Part shown: one piece after another, positions 1 through 8,815 of the stretch
Layout of the letters: every line of letters starts with the position of its first letter
How positions within the stretch are numbered: position 1 is the first letter of the stretch
Assembly: GCA_947495075.1 (NCBI GenBank)
Contig: CANLXH010000001.1
Coordinates: 558,001-622,000 of the forward strand
Length of the DNA stretch: 64,000 nucleotides
Direction: 5' to 3'
Source: an uncultured Croceitalea sp.
GTDB lineage: Bacteria > Bacteroidota > Bacteroidia > Flavobacteriales > Flavobacteriaceae
Program-made: the position numbers and the translations under genes
Notes under the pieces: model-generated
What the model was told of the DNA's origin: nothing
What the model saw: the letters and a program-made list of their open reading frames with translations, nothing else
Database searches by the model: none

Positions 1-645
1 TTTGTTCATTTCCTTTAATCTTGATTTAATAAAATCTTTTATTTGTTTGAAAAGATTCGAGCATTCCGTTTTGCCTTTTTCCCTTACAAGTTTTTCATAA
101 AACATTACTGAAAGGTGTTCTAATATGTAGTAACCAAAGTATTTGATTATTATCTCCTGTAAAGATTCCTTATCTAAAGATGCCTTTAATTTGTTCTCTA
201 GCTCTTCAAAAGTTTCAGCCCCAGAAGTCATCTCCTCCATTAGCTTTCTAATAGCCTCTTTGGCAGCCCTATCATCAATGGTTGAAGATGTGCCACTACA
301 ATATTCAATTAGATTATTAATTATATCTTCTGCCGACTTTCCGACTAAATTATTTAGGCCTAAAGACTCTAGCGTTTGCTTTAAATTTCCACCAGAAGCA
401 GAAAATCCACCTAGAAATCCACCCATTTTTTGGGCAGTTCTTATTCCTCCCCTACCAGCGATCTTCGAATTTGCACGTCCAGCTTTCTTAGAACCGCCAA
501 TAACATTAGTAAACTTTGAAAGAATATTTTTCAAATTATTATCTGGAACCGTAGTTCCAACACAACTTTTAGTCACAGAGCTACTTAGATTACCCCACTG
601 AGGTTGTCCGGTAACTGTTGCTTTATAAGACTTCGACGTTCCCAT
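1..645 (-). CDS. qatB: QatB-like anti-phage protein, 3' end cut by window edge
   Basis: Read directly on the minus strand: an ATG at 645-643 opens a frame that stays open for 215 codons to the left edge, so the C-terminus is missing. The N-terminus (MGTSKSY...) and Gly/Ser/Lys-rich first hundred residues, followed by a charged helical part, resemble QatB, the partner of unknown biochemical role in the four-gene Qat defence system. It starts 8 bases after the qatA stop, so the two are surely co-transcribed. In known systems qatC (QueC-like) and qatD (TatD-like nuclease) follow; here they would lie outside the window. The family call rests on the N-terminal pattern and on the neighbour, since no enzymatic motif is visible. 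Confidence 0.72.
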   Translation of the reverse strand, partial: MGTSKSYKATVTGQPQWGNLSSSVTKSCVGTTVPDNNLKNILSKFTNVIGGSKKAGRANSKIAGRGGIRTAQKMGGFLGGFSASGGNLKQTLESLGLNNLVGKSAEDIINNLIEYCSGTSSTIDDRAAKEAIRKLMEEMTSGAETFEELENKLKASLDKESLQEIIIKYFGYYILEHLSVMFYEKLVREKGKTECSNLFKQIKDFIKSRLKEMNK

Positions 646-653
646 TATTATAT

Positions 654-2522
654 TTAAAGATTGAAAGCTTTAGCTGCCTTTGTTTTTCCATTCTTAAAGT
701 ATTCTTCTAAGAAGCTTCCCAAATCTGGGTGTTGTTTGAAGCTTTTGAGATCTGTTCCCATGGCAGGAGGTATTTTTGCTTTATCAATTAGGTTCAAAAG
801 GCGCATGTAGGATTCTGAACTATACATTATCTCTTGTTCAATCAGATAATGAAAAATTCGATAACCTTGGGGAGTCTCTTGATTATTTCTTAGCATATTG
901 ATGCTGAATTCAAGAAATTGATTGGACTCGTCTTCTGACAATGTCGACACTTCATTTTGGATTATATTTTTAGATGCTGTAGCTGGTAAATCCTCTTGAT
1001 TAAGTTTATTGTAAATTAATTTTAAATATGGTGGTATCAAGCTAGCTCCAGCTATGCTTGATGATATTTTATCTCTTGAAAGCCAGAAATAATCGCTTAG
1101 GTCAATCTGCTCTAGTTTTGGCTCAGTACTTAGCCATTTTACTATTTTACCAACTGCCCATTGAGAGTAATCTCCTTCCTTTATTTTGTTTCTTTTTTCG
1201 TCATCGGAACCAGCATTGCAAATTTTCTCCAATTCTTTAAGCTCAATAGGAGTCCCTTTCTGCGCTGATTGCCAGTCATATAATTGTTTAAATAGTTTTA
1301 GCTCGGTATACTCCAAAATCATAAGTTTAGCTAATACAGTTCGATCGTACTCTGTTATTGTAGCGACTTCTGCTAACTTATTTCTGAGTGTAAATGTATT
1401 GAGGAACCTTTTTATTTGACGTGGATTGCCATATAGACTTTGCGTAATTATTGCTGAAAGAGCTGGTAAACTACCTAAGCTTTTAGTAAGGTGTTCATAC
1501 TCACCGGTATCTACAACTTCTTTAAGATTTCCTAGTCCAAAGACCCTATATTTATCTTTTTTCCTGAATTCTTGAAAAGCTTTCAAGACGTTTTTAAATG
1601 AATCTTTTTGTACTTCACGCTTGCAGATTAAAAGCGTAATATAAGTTTCCACTTCGGAATCAGACAAACGTGGTAGATAATATGGAACTTGTATTAGCTT
1701 CTCAAGATAATCTTCGACGATTCTATCGTTTTTGCCAGAATCGCTATTTCCATTTCTAAATCGGTGTATTATTGCATGGCGAACTATTCGTGGGTCTGCT
1801 CCAATTATAAAAGCGGTGTTATCGACATTAAGAAATAATTTAATAGCTTCTAAGTTTTCAATAATCCTATCGGGAGTACATCTATCCAAATCATCAATTA
1901 TAACCACAAGCTTTTTAATCTTAGAGACAGCTATCAAATCATGGAAATCATCTCTGAATTTTCTCACAAGCATAGACTTTTCTTCCTCCGGAATTTCTTT
2001 GGTCAAAGACTTAAGAAATTCTTCCGATTTGTCTCCTTGTAAAAGTTCAGAAATATCTTCTGGGTTTATTTGAGAAAATTTTTCAGCAAGAAAAGGTATT
2101 AAGGAGACTCCTCCCGTTGCATAGGCACTTACAGCAGGAATTGCAATATGCTTAAAGCCAAGACCCAAAATTCTCATCCAATTGACGGATTTTAATAGTT
2201 TTTTAGCTTTTTCCTTTATTTCGGGACCGAACTTCTTATTTTCTTCAAATTCTTTTAATATAGATTCTAGCAAGGCCGCTTTTGCGTCATCATAGCCTTC
2301 AAACAACCAACCGTTAAAATAAAGTACAAATGTCCCTTCCTCGTCTGATTTTAGTAATTCTTCGTTTACAATTTTAAGAATACTTGATTTACCACTTCCC
2401 CAATCACCGAATACCCCTACCGTTATCGGAAGAAGATTCTCGTCCTCTATTATTTCAGTTATCAATTTTGCATGTACTTCGAACCCCAAGAGGTCTTCGG
2501 TAGTTTCATTATCGGACCACAT
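654..2522 (-). CDS. qatA: QatA, KAP-family P-loop NTPase of the Qat anti-phage system
   Basis: This 622-residue protein has a Walker A loop (GDWGSGKSS, residues 39-47) and a Walker B segment ending in the DDLDR signature (about 205-213), the hallmarks of KAP NTPases. A hydrophobic insert at about 117-147 matches the membrane-associated helices KAP proteins carry between the two Walker motifs. KAP ATPases occur in several defence systems; the immediately following QatB-like gene makes Qat the best reading. QatA is required for phage defence, but its mechanism is not settled. The start at 2522 is the first ATG and is followed by a typical N-terminus. A gap of about 240 bases separates it from the recombinase upstream, so it probably has its own promoter. 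Confidence 0.85.
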   Translation of the reverse strand: MWSDNETTEDLLGFEVHAKLITEIIEDENLLPITVGVFGDWGSGKSSILKIVNEELLKSDEEGTFVLYFNGWLFEGYDDAKAALLESILKEFEENKKFGPEIKEKAKKLLKSVNWMRILGLGFKHIAIPAVSAYATGGVSLIPFLAEKFSQINPEDISELLQGDKSEEFLKSLTKEIPEEEKSMLVRKFRDDFHDLIAVSKIKKLVVIIDDLDRCTPDRIIENLEAIKLFLNVDNTAFIIGADPRIVRHAIIHRFRNGNSDSGKNDRIVEDYLEKLIQVPYYLPRLSDSEVETYITLLICKREVQKDSFKNVLKAFQEFRKKDKYRVFGLGNLKEVVDTGEYEHLTKSLGSLPALSAIITQSLYGNPRQIKRFLNTFTLRNKLAEVATITEYDRTVLAKLMILEYTELKLFKQLYDWQSAQKGTPIELKELEKICNAGSDDEKRNKIKEGDYSQWAVGKIVKWLSTEPKLEQIDLSDYFWLSRDKISSSIAGASLIPPYLKLIYNKLNQEDLPATASKNIIQNEVSTLSEDESNQFLEFSINMLRNNQETPQGYRIFHYLIEQEIMYSSESYMRLLNLIDKAKIPPAMGTDLKSFKQHPDLGSFLEEYFKNGKTKAAKAFNL

Positions 2523-2764
2523 TTAATACAAATTTAGTTTCTTCATCAACTGGTAAATGACCATATAAATAGGTATGGCAATAATCATCAAAGCTTTGTT
2601 GGCTATTGAAAGGAAGTTATAGTATGTTATTGGGGAATTAAATCGTACAACAATAATAAGAAAAATAGTTCATATAAATATTTCTAAGAAAAGAAGTACA
2701 TCTTATTTGAAGTGATTCACAATATGCCTCTAGTATTTTTTTGGTGTACAAAACAAAAACTTAC

Positions 2765-3355
2765 TTATTGCCAAAGCTTCTCAAACCTTTTACTTGCAAC
2801 TCTAGTATATTGAGCGGTATGTTTTGGATCACGGTGCCCAAGGTAATCTTGAATCAAACGAAGGTCGTAGCCCATGTTCGCCAAATAGAAACCGCACGAG
2901 TGCCGTAGCGTATGCGGATGGATATTCTTAATATTTGTTTTCTTACCTATAGTCGATACGATGTAGGATACTGCTTGTCTTGTTAGAGGTATTCCTCTTT
3001 CGCTTACAAAAAGCCAAGGAAGATTATCTTCCCGAGAATTGAGATATCGTTTAATCGCTCTAAGTTCATCTCCTGAGATTGGGTGTTCGGTAGACAAGCC
3101 GCCTTTCAATCGATTTATCCACACCCGAGAATCTTTGAGATTGACATCTGATTTCTTCAGTGCAACTGCTTCACTAACTCGAAGACCGTGATGGTACATC
3201 ATCAACAGTAAAAGATAATTCCGCTTTGGATATCTTGTCTTTTTTGAAGCTTTTAGAAAAATTTTGATTTCGGAATCACTTAAGTAGTTCTTACTCTTTT
3301 CATGGAAATTTGTGGTCTCTTTTTGAGAACTCTTTACATTACACCTTTTAGTCAT
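2765..3355 (-). CDS. short tyrosine recombinase (FimB/integrase type)
   Basis: At 196 residues this is a catalytic domain with almost no N-terminal core-binding domain, the size of FimB/FimE-type invertases and of short Bacteroidetes recombinases. All catalytic positions can be seen: Arg59 in GLRVSE, Lys84, the His148-Thr-Leu-Arg151 box, His174 in LGHRD and the nucleophile Tyr183 in AQYTRV. It is therefore probably active. It sits between qatA and the mobilization operon on the same strand, so it is the natural candidate for integrating this element or inverting a segment nearby. It is much shorter than the roughly 400-residue integrases of large conjugative transposons, so inversion or resolution is an alternative role. 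Confidence 0.9.
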   Translation of the reverse strand: MTKRCNVKSSQKETTNFHEKSKNYLSDSEIKIFLKASKKTRYPKRNYLLLLMMYHHGLRVSEAVALKKSDVNLKDSRVWINRLKGGLSTEHPISGDELRAIKRYLNSREDNLPWLFVSERGIPLTRQAVSYIVSTIGKKTNIKNIHPHTLRHSCGFYLANMGYDLRLIQDYLGHRDPKHTAQYTRVASKRFEKLWQ

Positions 3356-3409
3356 AGTATTAGAATTAGGGTTAAACTCCCTAAACTATAATCAAAAAAA
3401 GCATCACTC

Positions 3410-3433
3410 TTTACAAAATCCGCTTTTTGTAAA
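3410..3433. repeat. AT-rich 9-bp inverted repeat between coupling-protein gene and recombinase
   Basis: TTTACAAAA at 3410-3418 is the exact reverse complement of TTTTGTAAA at 3425-3433, with a six-base spacer. It lies just upstream of the recombinase start and downstream of the coupling-protein stop. It could be a weak terminator for the mobilization operon, a recombinase operator or a core site. Nothing in the sequence decides between these. Confidence 0.4.
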
Positions 3434-3515
3434 AAGTTTTTTAATTGGATCAATAATCTAAATATGGTGCAAATGGAATAAGACTCTTTTTAAAAACTTT
3501 AAATTGAATTTCCAC

Positions 3516-5096
3516 TTACCCAAAGATTGACTGCACCTCGCGATGTATTCTTTCAAAATTTGCTCTTAATTCTTCCTCGTTAATAACCAATGGTTGCGGT
3601 AAACCCCTTGTAATTTGGGGCAGCCTAAAACGCACTTTTTTATCCTTCCCATCAAAAAACACCACAAATTCCCCTTGTCGTAAGCTATAAAAAGCATCGG
3701 CGCGTCGTTTGGCAACTTCCTTTTCCCCTTGGGTCACCCGAGTATCAAAATTAAGCGAATACCCTTTGCTAACGCTACGTGTTTCCTTCTTTACAATTTC
3801 GAAAAACCGTTCGTAATATTTGGCGGTATCAGGGTCATTGGCTTTCCCAAAAAACTGATAGGAAAGGTTACTTAATATAGCCTTACTTGCTTTGTCCCCA
3901 TACATCATATCATTCTGGACCTTGTCCTGTAAGACATAGATAGTTGCAATATCGTAGCTCCTTAAAGTGGCGGGAATACGGTGCATGTTCAATAATCGTA
4001 GGGTTGCAGCTTCTTCCATTAAGAGAAAAGAAGACAATCTATTCCGTTCACTCATTTGTTTGGTAATGGAATGGATAATAGTGGCAATAACAGGGGAGAG
4101 GGAGGTTTCTTTTTTAGGGTTATTGACCACTGAAATAATCGAAGGATTTTCTGGATCATTGGCATTCAAGGGTACTTCATCTGCGGATAGGACCATGAAA
4201 ATTTTCTGTGTACTTATCTTTTTAAAAGCATTTGCTAAAGTACTCTTGACTCCAGCCGTTTGCCTATCGGAATCCACACCACTGACAAAGGCATCCGCCA
4301 TTGCCTTTGAGGTCACATTTGCGGATAGGAATTCCACCAATTCGGAAGTGTCTAGGTGTTGGTATAAGGCTATTAAATGCGGTATGGTACAATAGTCGGG
4401 ATAGTCCACTTTCAATCGCCAGATCAATCCCCCTATCAAACCTTCCACGGCATCGTTAAAGAATTTTGAGGTTCCTGTACTACCACTTTCCTTGAGTTCC
4501 AATAGGTTTTCCAAAAGTACGCGTGAGATTTCATGGACGCTTTCCTCATCGGGAATATATCGTGGAGCGATTGGATTTACCTTATTGTAGATTGGCCCAA
4601 ACGAAATAATATAGAAGTCCCTATCTGTCTGTTTAAAGATGGGATAGGCCATTTCGGTAATCTCAAAATTTTTGTAATCGTGCATCACTCCACAGAACCC
4701 GTAGGCACCTAAATGTTGAAAGAGCCCATGGACTACACTTTTGGTTTTTCCGCTCCCTGCTGAACCGATAATGGAGATGCCGCGACGGATATTTCCCAAG
4801 GTCAAACGATAGCCTTTTGTCTTAAGGATGACTCTGTATTTTTCATTGACCAATGTTGTTATTTCTTCTTTTGCCACAAATACAAATAGGAGTAAGGCGA
4901 CAAATATAAGAGGCAGTAAGAGATATAAAATCAGCTTTAGAAAAACTGTGGTTGACAAGAAATAATAACCCCATACGGCTAGTAAAGCCATAAGAGTTAC
5001 TACGATATAAAAACCGTTCTTTAGGAAACGAATAAGGATATATTCCAAGGCAATAACAAGGACAAAGAACACAGGCAATAATATTGGATTTTCCAT
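3516..5096 (-). CDS. TraG/VirD4-type conjugal coupling ATPase
   Basis: A 526-residue inner-membrane ATPase. The first 75 residues hold three hydrophobic segments, then a cytosolic domain with a Walker A motif (GSAGSGKT, residues 111-118) and a Walker B-like acidic segment (LLMEEA, about residue 360). Coupling proteins of this family dock the relaxase-DNA complex onto a type IV secretion channel. It is the third gene of a tight operon after the BfmA-like and MobB genes, with 15 bases between it and mobB. No type IV secretion genes adjoin it, so the element would borrow a channel from a helper. It matches the mobC-type genes of Bacteroidetes mobilizable elements. Confidence 0.88.
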   Translation of the reverse strand: MENPILLPVFFVLVIALEYILIRFLKNGFYIVVTLMALLAVWGYYFLSTTVFLKLILYLLLPLIFVALLLFVFVAKEEITTLVNEKYRVILKTKGYRLTLGNIRRGISIIGSAGSGKTKSVVHGLFQHLGAYGFCGVMHDYKNFEITEMAYPIFKQTDRDFYIISFGPIYNKVNPIAPRYIPDEESVHEISRVLLENLLELKESGSTGTSKFFNDAVEGLIGGLIWRLKVDYPDYCTIPHLIALYQHLDTSELVEFLSANVTSKAMADAFVSGVDSDRQTAGVKSTLANAFKKISTQKIFMVLSADEVPLNANDPENPSIISVVNNPKKETSLSPVIATIIHSITKQMSERNRLSSFLLMEEAATLRLLNMHRIPATLRSYDIATIYVLQDKVQNDMMYGDKASKAILSNLSYQFFGKANDPDTAKYYERFFEIVKKETRSVSKGYSLNFDTRVTQGEKEVAKRRADAFYSLRQGEFVVFFDGKDKKVRFRLPQITRGLPQPLVINEEELRANFERIHREVQSIFG

Positions 5097-5111
5097 AGTA
5101 CTTTTTTGTTT

Positions 5112-6191
5112 TTATACACCTATTGATCCCGATTCAATCGCGCGTTTCATTCCTTTTTTGAGTTTATTGAAAGCCTTTATAGCCAACTGTACTTTATTAG
5201 TTGGAATGCTCGGAAGGTTTAATCCAGCTTTTTCAAATAACTTTAGCGCCACTCCCTTTTGATTGGTGGGAATGTTTAGCTTGTGTAAAGATTTTAGCGT
5301 CAGTTCCCGTTCATTGGTGGGCAATCCTGTTACTATGGCAAAGAACTTTTTTGGGTCTTTGCGGTAGAGGTTCTTGGTGCTGTATTTATCGATAAAGCCC
5401 CTTTCGAATTTGAATATTTTATCAAATCGTTGTTCGGCCGCATCAAAGAATTTGTTTCTGTCAAAGCCCTGTTTCTGTTCCTTTCCATTGAGGATGGTCA
5501 CGTTTTTTCGATGCTGGGAATTGGGGGATAAGGAATAGGTATTTGTAACGTCCTTTCGGCTTATGATGATATGGACGTGGGTCTGAAAACCTTCTTTTTT
5601 CATGCCCTCGGTTACCAACTTTCCATTGATTTTATGGGGTGCCTTTTCAATCAGTCTGTTGATTTCCCGCTGTATTTTTTTTGCACTTCCTTTTAATTCT
5701 CCACGTTCAACTTTGGCTTTATCATTATTCAAGTTTGCAATTCTTTTTAGGTAAGGTTTGTTTTCCTTTATCTTCTTTTCAAAACCTCGATATGTTCTTT
5801 TGTGTTCAATTTTTGCATAGTATTTGATATCATCTACCGTCACTTTTCTATCACGATAAAAAGAAGCTGCATAGTCTTTCATGAGTTCACGGGTATAGGC
5901 ACGGAGTAAGGCAGGGTCATTGTTGATGTGTTTGAGTTCCTTTGCACTTGGACTTACCACAATGGAATAAAATTTAGGGTCTCTTTTTTTAAGCTTTTTG
6001 GTGTTCCCGTCGATTTCTGAGATGACGGTTTCCGGACTAATTCTGTCGTTATTTTGATCAAAGAAATGTTCCTGAAGTTCGGAGTGTTTTCCTTCATTTT
6101 CCTTTTCCAAATAGTTCACATAATCGGTCACGCTACTGTTGTAGGTTTCGTGATCTTTTCCGATTTTTTGCGCTGTTATATTGATATGCAT
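5112..6191 (-). CDS. mobB: MobB relaxase (DUF5712 family, HUH type)
   Basis: A 359-residue basic protein that looks like the DUF5712/MobB relaxases of Bacteroidetes mobilizable elements. The His-hydrophobic-His motif (THVHIIIS, His205 and His207) is the metal-binding HUH motif used to nick oriT, and tyrosines near the N-terminus and around residues 108-134 are candidate nucleophiles. The C-terminal 90 residues are short and Lys-rich, with no helicase domain. Its ATG overlaps the stop of the upstream BfmA-like gene by one base (TGATG), which indicates translational coupling. The coupling-protein gene follows 15 bases later. Confidence 0.87.
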   Translation of the reverse strand: MHINITAQKIGKDHETYNSSVTDYVNYLEKENEGKHSELQEHFFDQNNDRISPETVISEIDGNTKKLKKRDPKFYSIVVSPSAKELKHINNDPALLRAYTRELMKDYAASFYRDRKVTVDDIKYYAKIEHKRTYRGFEKKIKENKPYLKRIANLNNDKAKVERGELKGSAKKIQREINRLIEKAPHKINGKLVTEGMKKEGFQTHVHIIISRKDVTNTYSLSPNSQHRKNVTILNGKEQKQGFDRNKFFDAAEQRFDKIFKFERGFIDKYSTKNLYRKDPKKFFAIVTGLPTNERELTLKSLHKLNIPTNQKGVALKLFEKAGLNLPSIPTNKVQLAIKAFNKLKKGMKRAIESGSIGV

Positions 6192-6775
6192 CAGGTATTA
6201 TTTTTCAGTGTTCTTTTGAACCTTTCTAGTTCGGCTTTGGATATGTTCAGCTTTAGGTATTCCATGCCAAAACTTCCTTTTACTAACTCAACTTTATCCA
6301 AAACATATTCATAGTTTGTTACCATATTCTCCATTTTTTCGGCGAGTCTTTCGTATCGGATTTTAGGAACTGTTATTTCAATTTCTTCCAGTTTGCTGTT
6401 ACGGTTTTCCACTCTTTTTTTCTCTTTTCTTTTTGGTTTTTCTTCTGTGATATTCGCTCCAAAGAGCGATAAAAGCATCGCATTGTTGGGTTTAGTTTGG
6501 TTCACTTCTATATCTCTAATAATAGCTATAGTGGCTTCGTTTCTTTTAATAGAAGTCTCGGTACGTTGACGATTTTTTAGTATTTCTTGTATTAAACTTT
6601 GGGTGAATTTTTGTGAAGGATTAAAGCCATGCCACTCAAAGAAATCCATCATAATACTTATAGTTTCCGAATGAGATTTTGCTACTTTCTTGGAAAACAA
6701 GCGAAATCTTTTTGCCACGGCAATTCTAAAGTTTACGGTGCTGTACTGATATTTATATTTTCCCTTCACTAGCAT
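6191..6775 (-). CDS. BfmA/BtgA-family mobilization accessory protein
   Basis: A 194-residue basic protein. Residues 16-50 (FRIAVAKRFRLFSKKVAKSH and the following DFFEWHGF segment) match the N-terminal DNA-binding region typical of BfmA/BtgA mobilization proteins, and the C-terminal half is a predicted helical region with many Lys and Glu. These proteins bind oriT and help the relaxase form the relaxosome. It is the first gene of the mobilization operon and is preceded by a structured non-coding stretch that is a candidate oriT. Translation is coupled to mobB. Confidence 0.85.
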   Translation of the reverse strand: MLVKGKYKYQYSTVNFRIAVAKRFRLFSKKVAKSHSETISIMMDFFEWHGFNPSQKFTQSLIQEILKNRQRTETSIKRNEATIAIIRDIEVNQTKPNNAMLLSLFGANITEEKPKRKEKKRVENRNSKLEEIEITVPKIRYERLAEKMENMVTNYEYVLDKVELVKGSFGMEYLKLNISKAELERFKRTLKNNT

Positions 6776-6818
6776 TTTACGCCAAACTTTTTCAATGTTT
6801 ATAGGGTTTTAGGCTGGG

Positions 6819-6926
6819 TTTGCTCCAAAATCTTAGCATTTCCTTTAATCTAAAGTCTTTGAAAACCCTTTGTTTTTAGCCCTTTGCGGAGCAAATTAGA
6901 CCCGTAGCGTCGCTTTAGCGCGCTAC
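6819..6926. other. candidate oriT with two inverted repeats
   Basis: The gene-free stretch 6776-7155 lies directly upstream of the mobilization operon. It holds TTTGCTCC (6819-6826) and its exact reverse complement GGAGCAAA (6888-6895). About 10 bases on is GTAGCG (6904-6909) paired with CGCTAC (6921-6926), enclosing a CGCTTTAGCG near-palindrome. This GC-rich patch stands out in AT-rich surroundings. Position and dyad symmetry are what an oriT needs, but no nick-site consensus was recognised, so the call is an inference. Confidence 0.45.
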
Positions 6927-7093
6927 CCTCTTGCTATTCCTTTTCGCCCGCACACGAACGAAAATCCATACAAATACCAAGGTATTCGCCAAGGGTTCTT
7001 TAAAAGGAGTAAATCGTTGATTTTAAGAGTTTGGAAAGGCCTGTTTTGATGCATTTTCAAGGGAAGGTTGATTTAATTGAATTTCCGGAAATG

Positions 7094-7121
7094 AAAAAGG
7101 ACAGTTTTAAAACTGTCCTTT
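7094..7121 (-). terminator. hairpin terminator after radC
   Basis: A perfect 13+13 base palindrome (7096-7121) is followed on the minus strand by a run of five T. It lies 35 bases beyond the radC stop and would end the radC transcript before the oriT region. Confidence 0.65.
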
Positions 7122-7155
7122 CAGATGATACCATCGAATGAATTGACGCTATGTT

Positions 7156-7605
7156 TTATAGTAACCCATCATCGGCAAAACTGTAATAGCTCCCATCGGG
7201 TGCAAGGATAATATGGTCCAAAAGCTTGATATCAAAAAAGCCCGCAGCTTGTTTGATTTTTTTGGTGATCTCCATATCGGGTGCACTTGCCTTGAGCGTT
7301 CCCGAGGGATGGTTGTGGGCAAGGATAATACCAACGGTGAGGGACTTTAAGATGACCGCAAAAAGGATGCGGAGATCAACCAAGGTTCCCGTAATACCCC
7401 CGTTGGAAATCTCAAAAATCCCCTTAACCCCATTGCTGTTATTCAGCAGAACGATTTTAAAGGATTCCCGAAGGGAGATCGTCCCTTTTTCCCAATGTGA
7501 AAAAAGCACTTCCGCTGCATCGGATGAGGAAGTGATCTTTGGGCGGGAAAGCGGTGTAGGGGTTTCGTGGTAGCTTATTTTTATTTCGTTAACTTGCTCT
7601 CTCAT
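7156..7605 (-). CDS. radC: RadC/JAB-domain protein of a mobile element
   Basis: A 149-residue MPN+/JAMM domain protein without the helix-hairpin-helix domain of full-length chromosomal RadC. The zinc-binding motif is complete: His97-Asn-His99-Pro-Ser-Gly, then Ser107 and Asp110, with Glu47 as the likely catalytic acid. Short RadC-like proteins of this size are very common on Bacteroidetes plasmids and integrative elements next to ssb and mobilization genes. Their role is unknown; metal-dependent hydrolysis is implied by the motif. A good hairpin terminator follows. Confidence 0.85.
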   Translation of the reverse strand: MREQVNEIKISYHETPTPLSRPKITSSSDAAEVLFSHWEKGTISLRESFKIVLLNNSNGVKGIFEISNGGITGTLVDLRILFAVILKSLTVGIILAHNHPSGTLKASAPDMEITKKIKQAAGFFDIKLLDHIILAPDGSYYSFADDGLL

Positions 7606-7693
7606 TGTATTTTCTTCTAAGGATTTATAATGAAAAAGAGGGCGTAACTTTGACGGTGTCGCCCTCTTTACTTTTTAATATAGAGCATACCTT

Positions 7694-8200
7694 TTAGGCT
7701 GCTTCTTTGTTACGCTTTGAAGTGCTTCTTCTTGTCGAGCGTTGTGGCTTTTGGACTCCCTGTGCTTCTTTGGAATTTCCATTGACAGGGGTTTCCTCCT
7801 TGGATTCATGTTGCCCGTTCACCTCCTCTGATTTTACCTGCATGTCATCAATGGAAGTGTCTACAGATTTAGAACCCAACAACAAGATTTCACTGGCTAC
7901 AATTTCGGTCACATAGCATTTGACCCCCATTTCGTTGGTGTAGCTTCTAGAGATTAATTTGCCCTCGACGGCCAACTCTTTTCCTTTGTGGGCATACTGC
8001 TCTACGATGTCCGCTTTTTTGTCCCAAGCGACCACATAATGCCATTGGGTGGACTGTACCTTTTCACCTTTTACATCTCTATAATACTCGTTTGTCGCCA
8101 TGGAAAAACGGACCACTTTGTTACCGTTTTCCAGGTGGGTGATTTTAGGATCATTGCCCACATTTCCAATTAACTGAACTTTGTTTCTCATTGTACTCAT
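7694..8200 (-). CDS. ssb: single-stranded DNA-binding protein
   Basis: The first 110 residues form a clear OB-fold SSB domain (MRNKVQLIGNVGNDPKI, then the FSMATNEYYRD and TQWHYVVAWD strands). The tail is low-complexity and ends in Arg/Lys-rich sequence and EAA, without the acidic DDDIPF-type tip that chromosomal SSBs use to recruit partners. The frame stays open for 88 more codons upstream, but that part has no SSB character, so the ATG at 8200 (168 residues) is preferred; the ATG at 8191 is also possible. SSB encoded on a mobile element protects transferred single strands during establishment. Confidence 0.88.
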   Translation of the reverse strand: MSTMRNKVQLIGNVGNDPKITHLENGNKVVRFSMATNEYYRDVKGEKVQSTQWHYVVAWDKKADIVEQYAHKGKELAVEGKLISRSYTNEMGVKCYVTEIVASEILLLGSKSVDTSIDDMQVKSEEVNGQHESKEETPVNGNSKEAQGVQKPQRSTRRSTSKRNKEAA

Positions 8201-8815
8201 AACTAAAAAATTTAAATTATTAGAATTTCGATTTTGCCCATTCATCAGGCTATTAAAAATTGATTTACTTATTATATCCTGAGCGTTTTCCCTTTTTTGT
8301 TTTTTTAACCTTTTTGTTGCGCCCATTTTGAGGTTTATGGATGATTTCATGATTTCTGTTTTTGATTTACTTCCCATAGTGCCTATCGCTGTTACCCTTT
8401 TTTGTTGCTTGGCGGATTCAATATCGGGGCTTGAGAAAGACGTATAAAAAGAGACCCTGCACATGCAGGGCCTGGTTTATGCCGTCTTCAAGAACTGATG
8501 TTGTTTTTTTGCCGTCAAAAAAGGAAGGACAGGGAAAACTACAGATGGGAAAATTGAAAAGAAAGAAGGGTTAAACAAAATTGGCCACGGGACAGCTAAA
8601 ATGTAATGAATTGCCTTAATTCGATACCTTTGGTTAAGCAAGCATTGAAGAAAACAATGACGGTTTGACCTCAATAATCACAGTAGGTTGTAAAAGTACC
8701 CTTACTTAGTGCCTAAGCAAAATAGAAAAAGATATCAGTGAAAATACAGTGGATGCAAAAGACATGAGTGTAGATAGGGTTATATTATTTTTGGGTACTC
8801 CTATGTATAAGGTCT
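8201..8815. other. gene-free stretch, probable right border zone of the mobile element
   Basis: No convincing gene was found between ssb and the first nucleotide cyclase. Open frames here have no recognisable protein character. The stretch holds one strong hairpin (8446-8472). The change from transfer genes to metabolic genes puts the element border somewhere in or near this stretch, but no direct repeat could be tested because the left end is outside the window. Confidence 0.5.
8446..8472 (-). terminator. GC-rich hairpin with T-tract
   Basis: CCCTGCA (8455-8461) pairs with TGCAGGG (8464-8470) and is followed on the minus strand by TCTCTTTTT. It is a textbook intrinsic terminator for minus-strand transcription arriving from the cyclase gene at 8816, and it insulates ssb from that transcript. 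Confidence 0.65.

Noticed and set aside
143-601. 152-codon plus-strand frame
   Set aside because: It is antisense to the qatB gene, which has protein character and good neighbours on the minus strand; the plus frame is Pro/Ser-rich with no domain.
3410-3433. Inverted repeat as attachment site of the recombinase
   Set aside because: No second copy or direct repeat was found in the window, so it is kept as a plain repeat only.
8201-8464. 88-codon upstream extension of ssb
   Set aside because: The extension has no SSB character; the family start MRNKVQLIG lies next to the ATG at 8200.
8477-8674. 65-codon frame in the gap beside cyclase A
   Set aside because: No domain, odd composition, and it overlaps a region without coding character in any neighbour.
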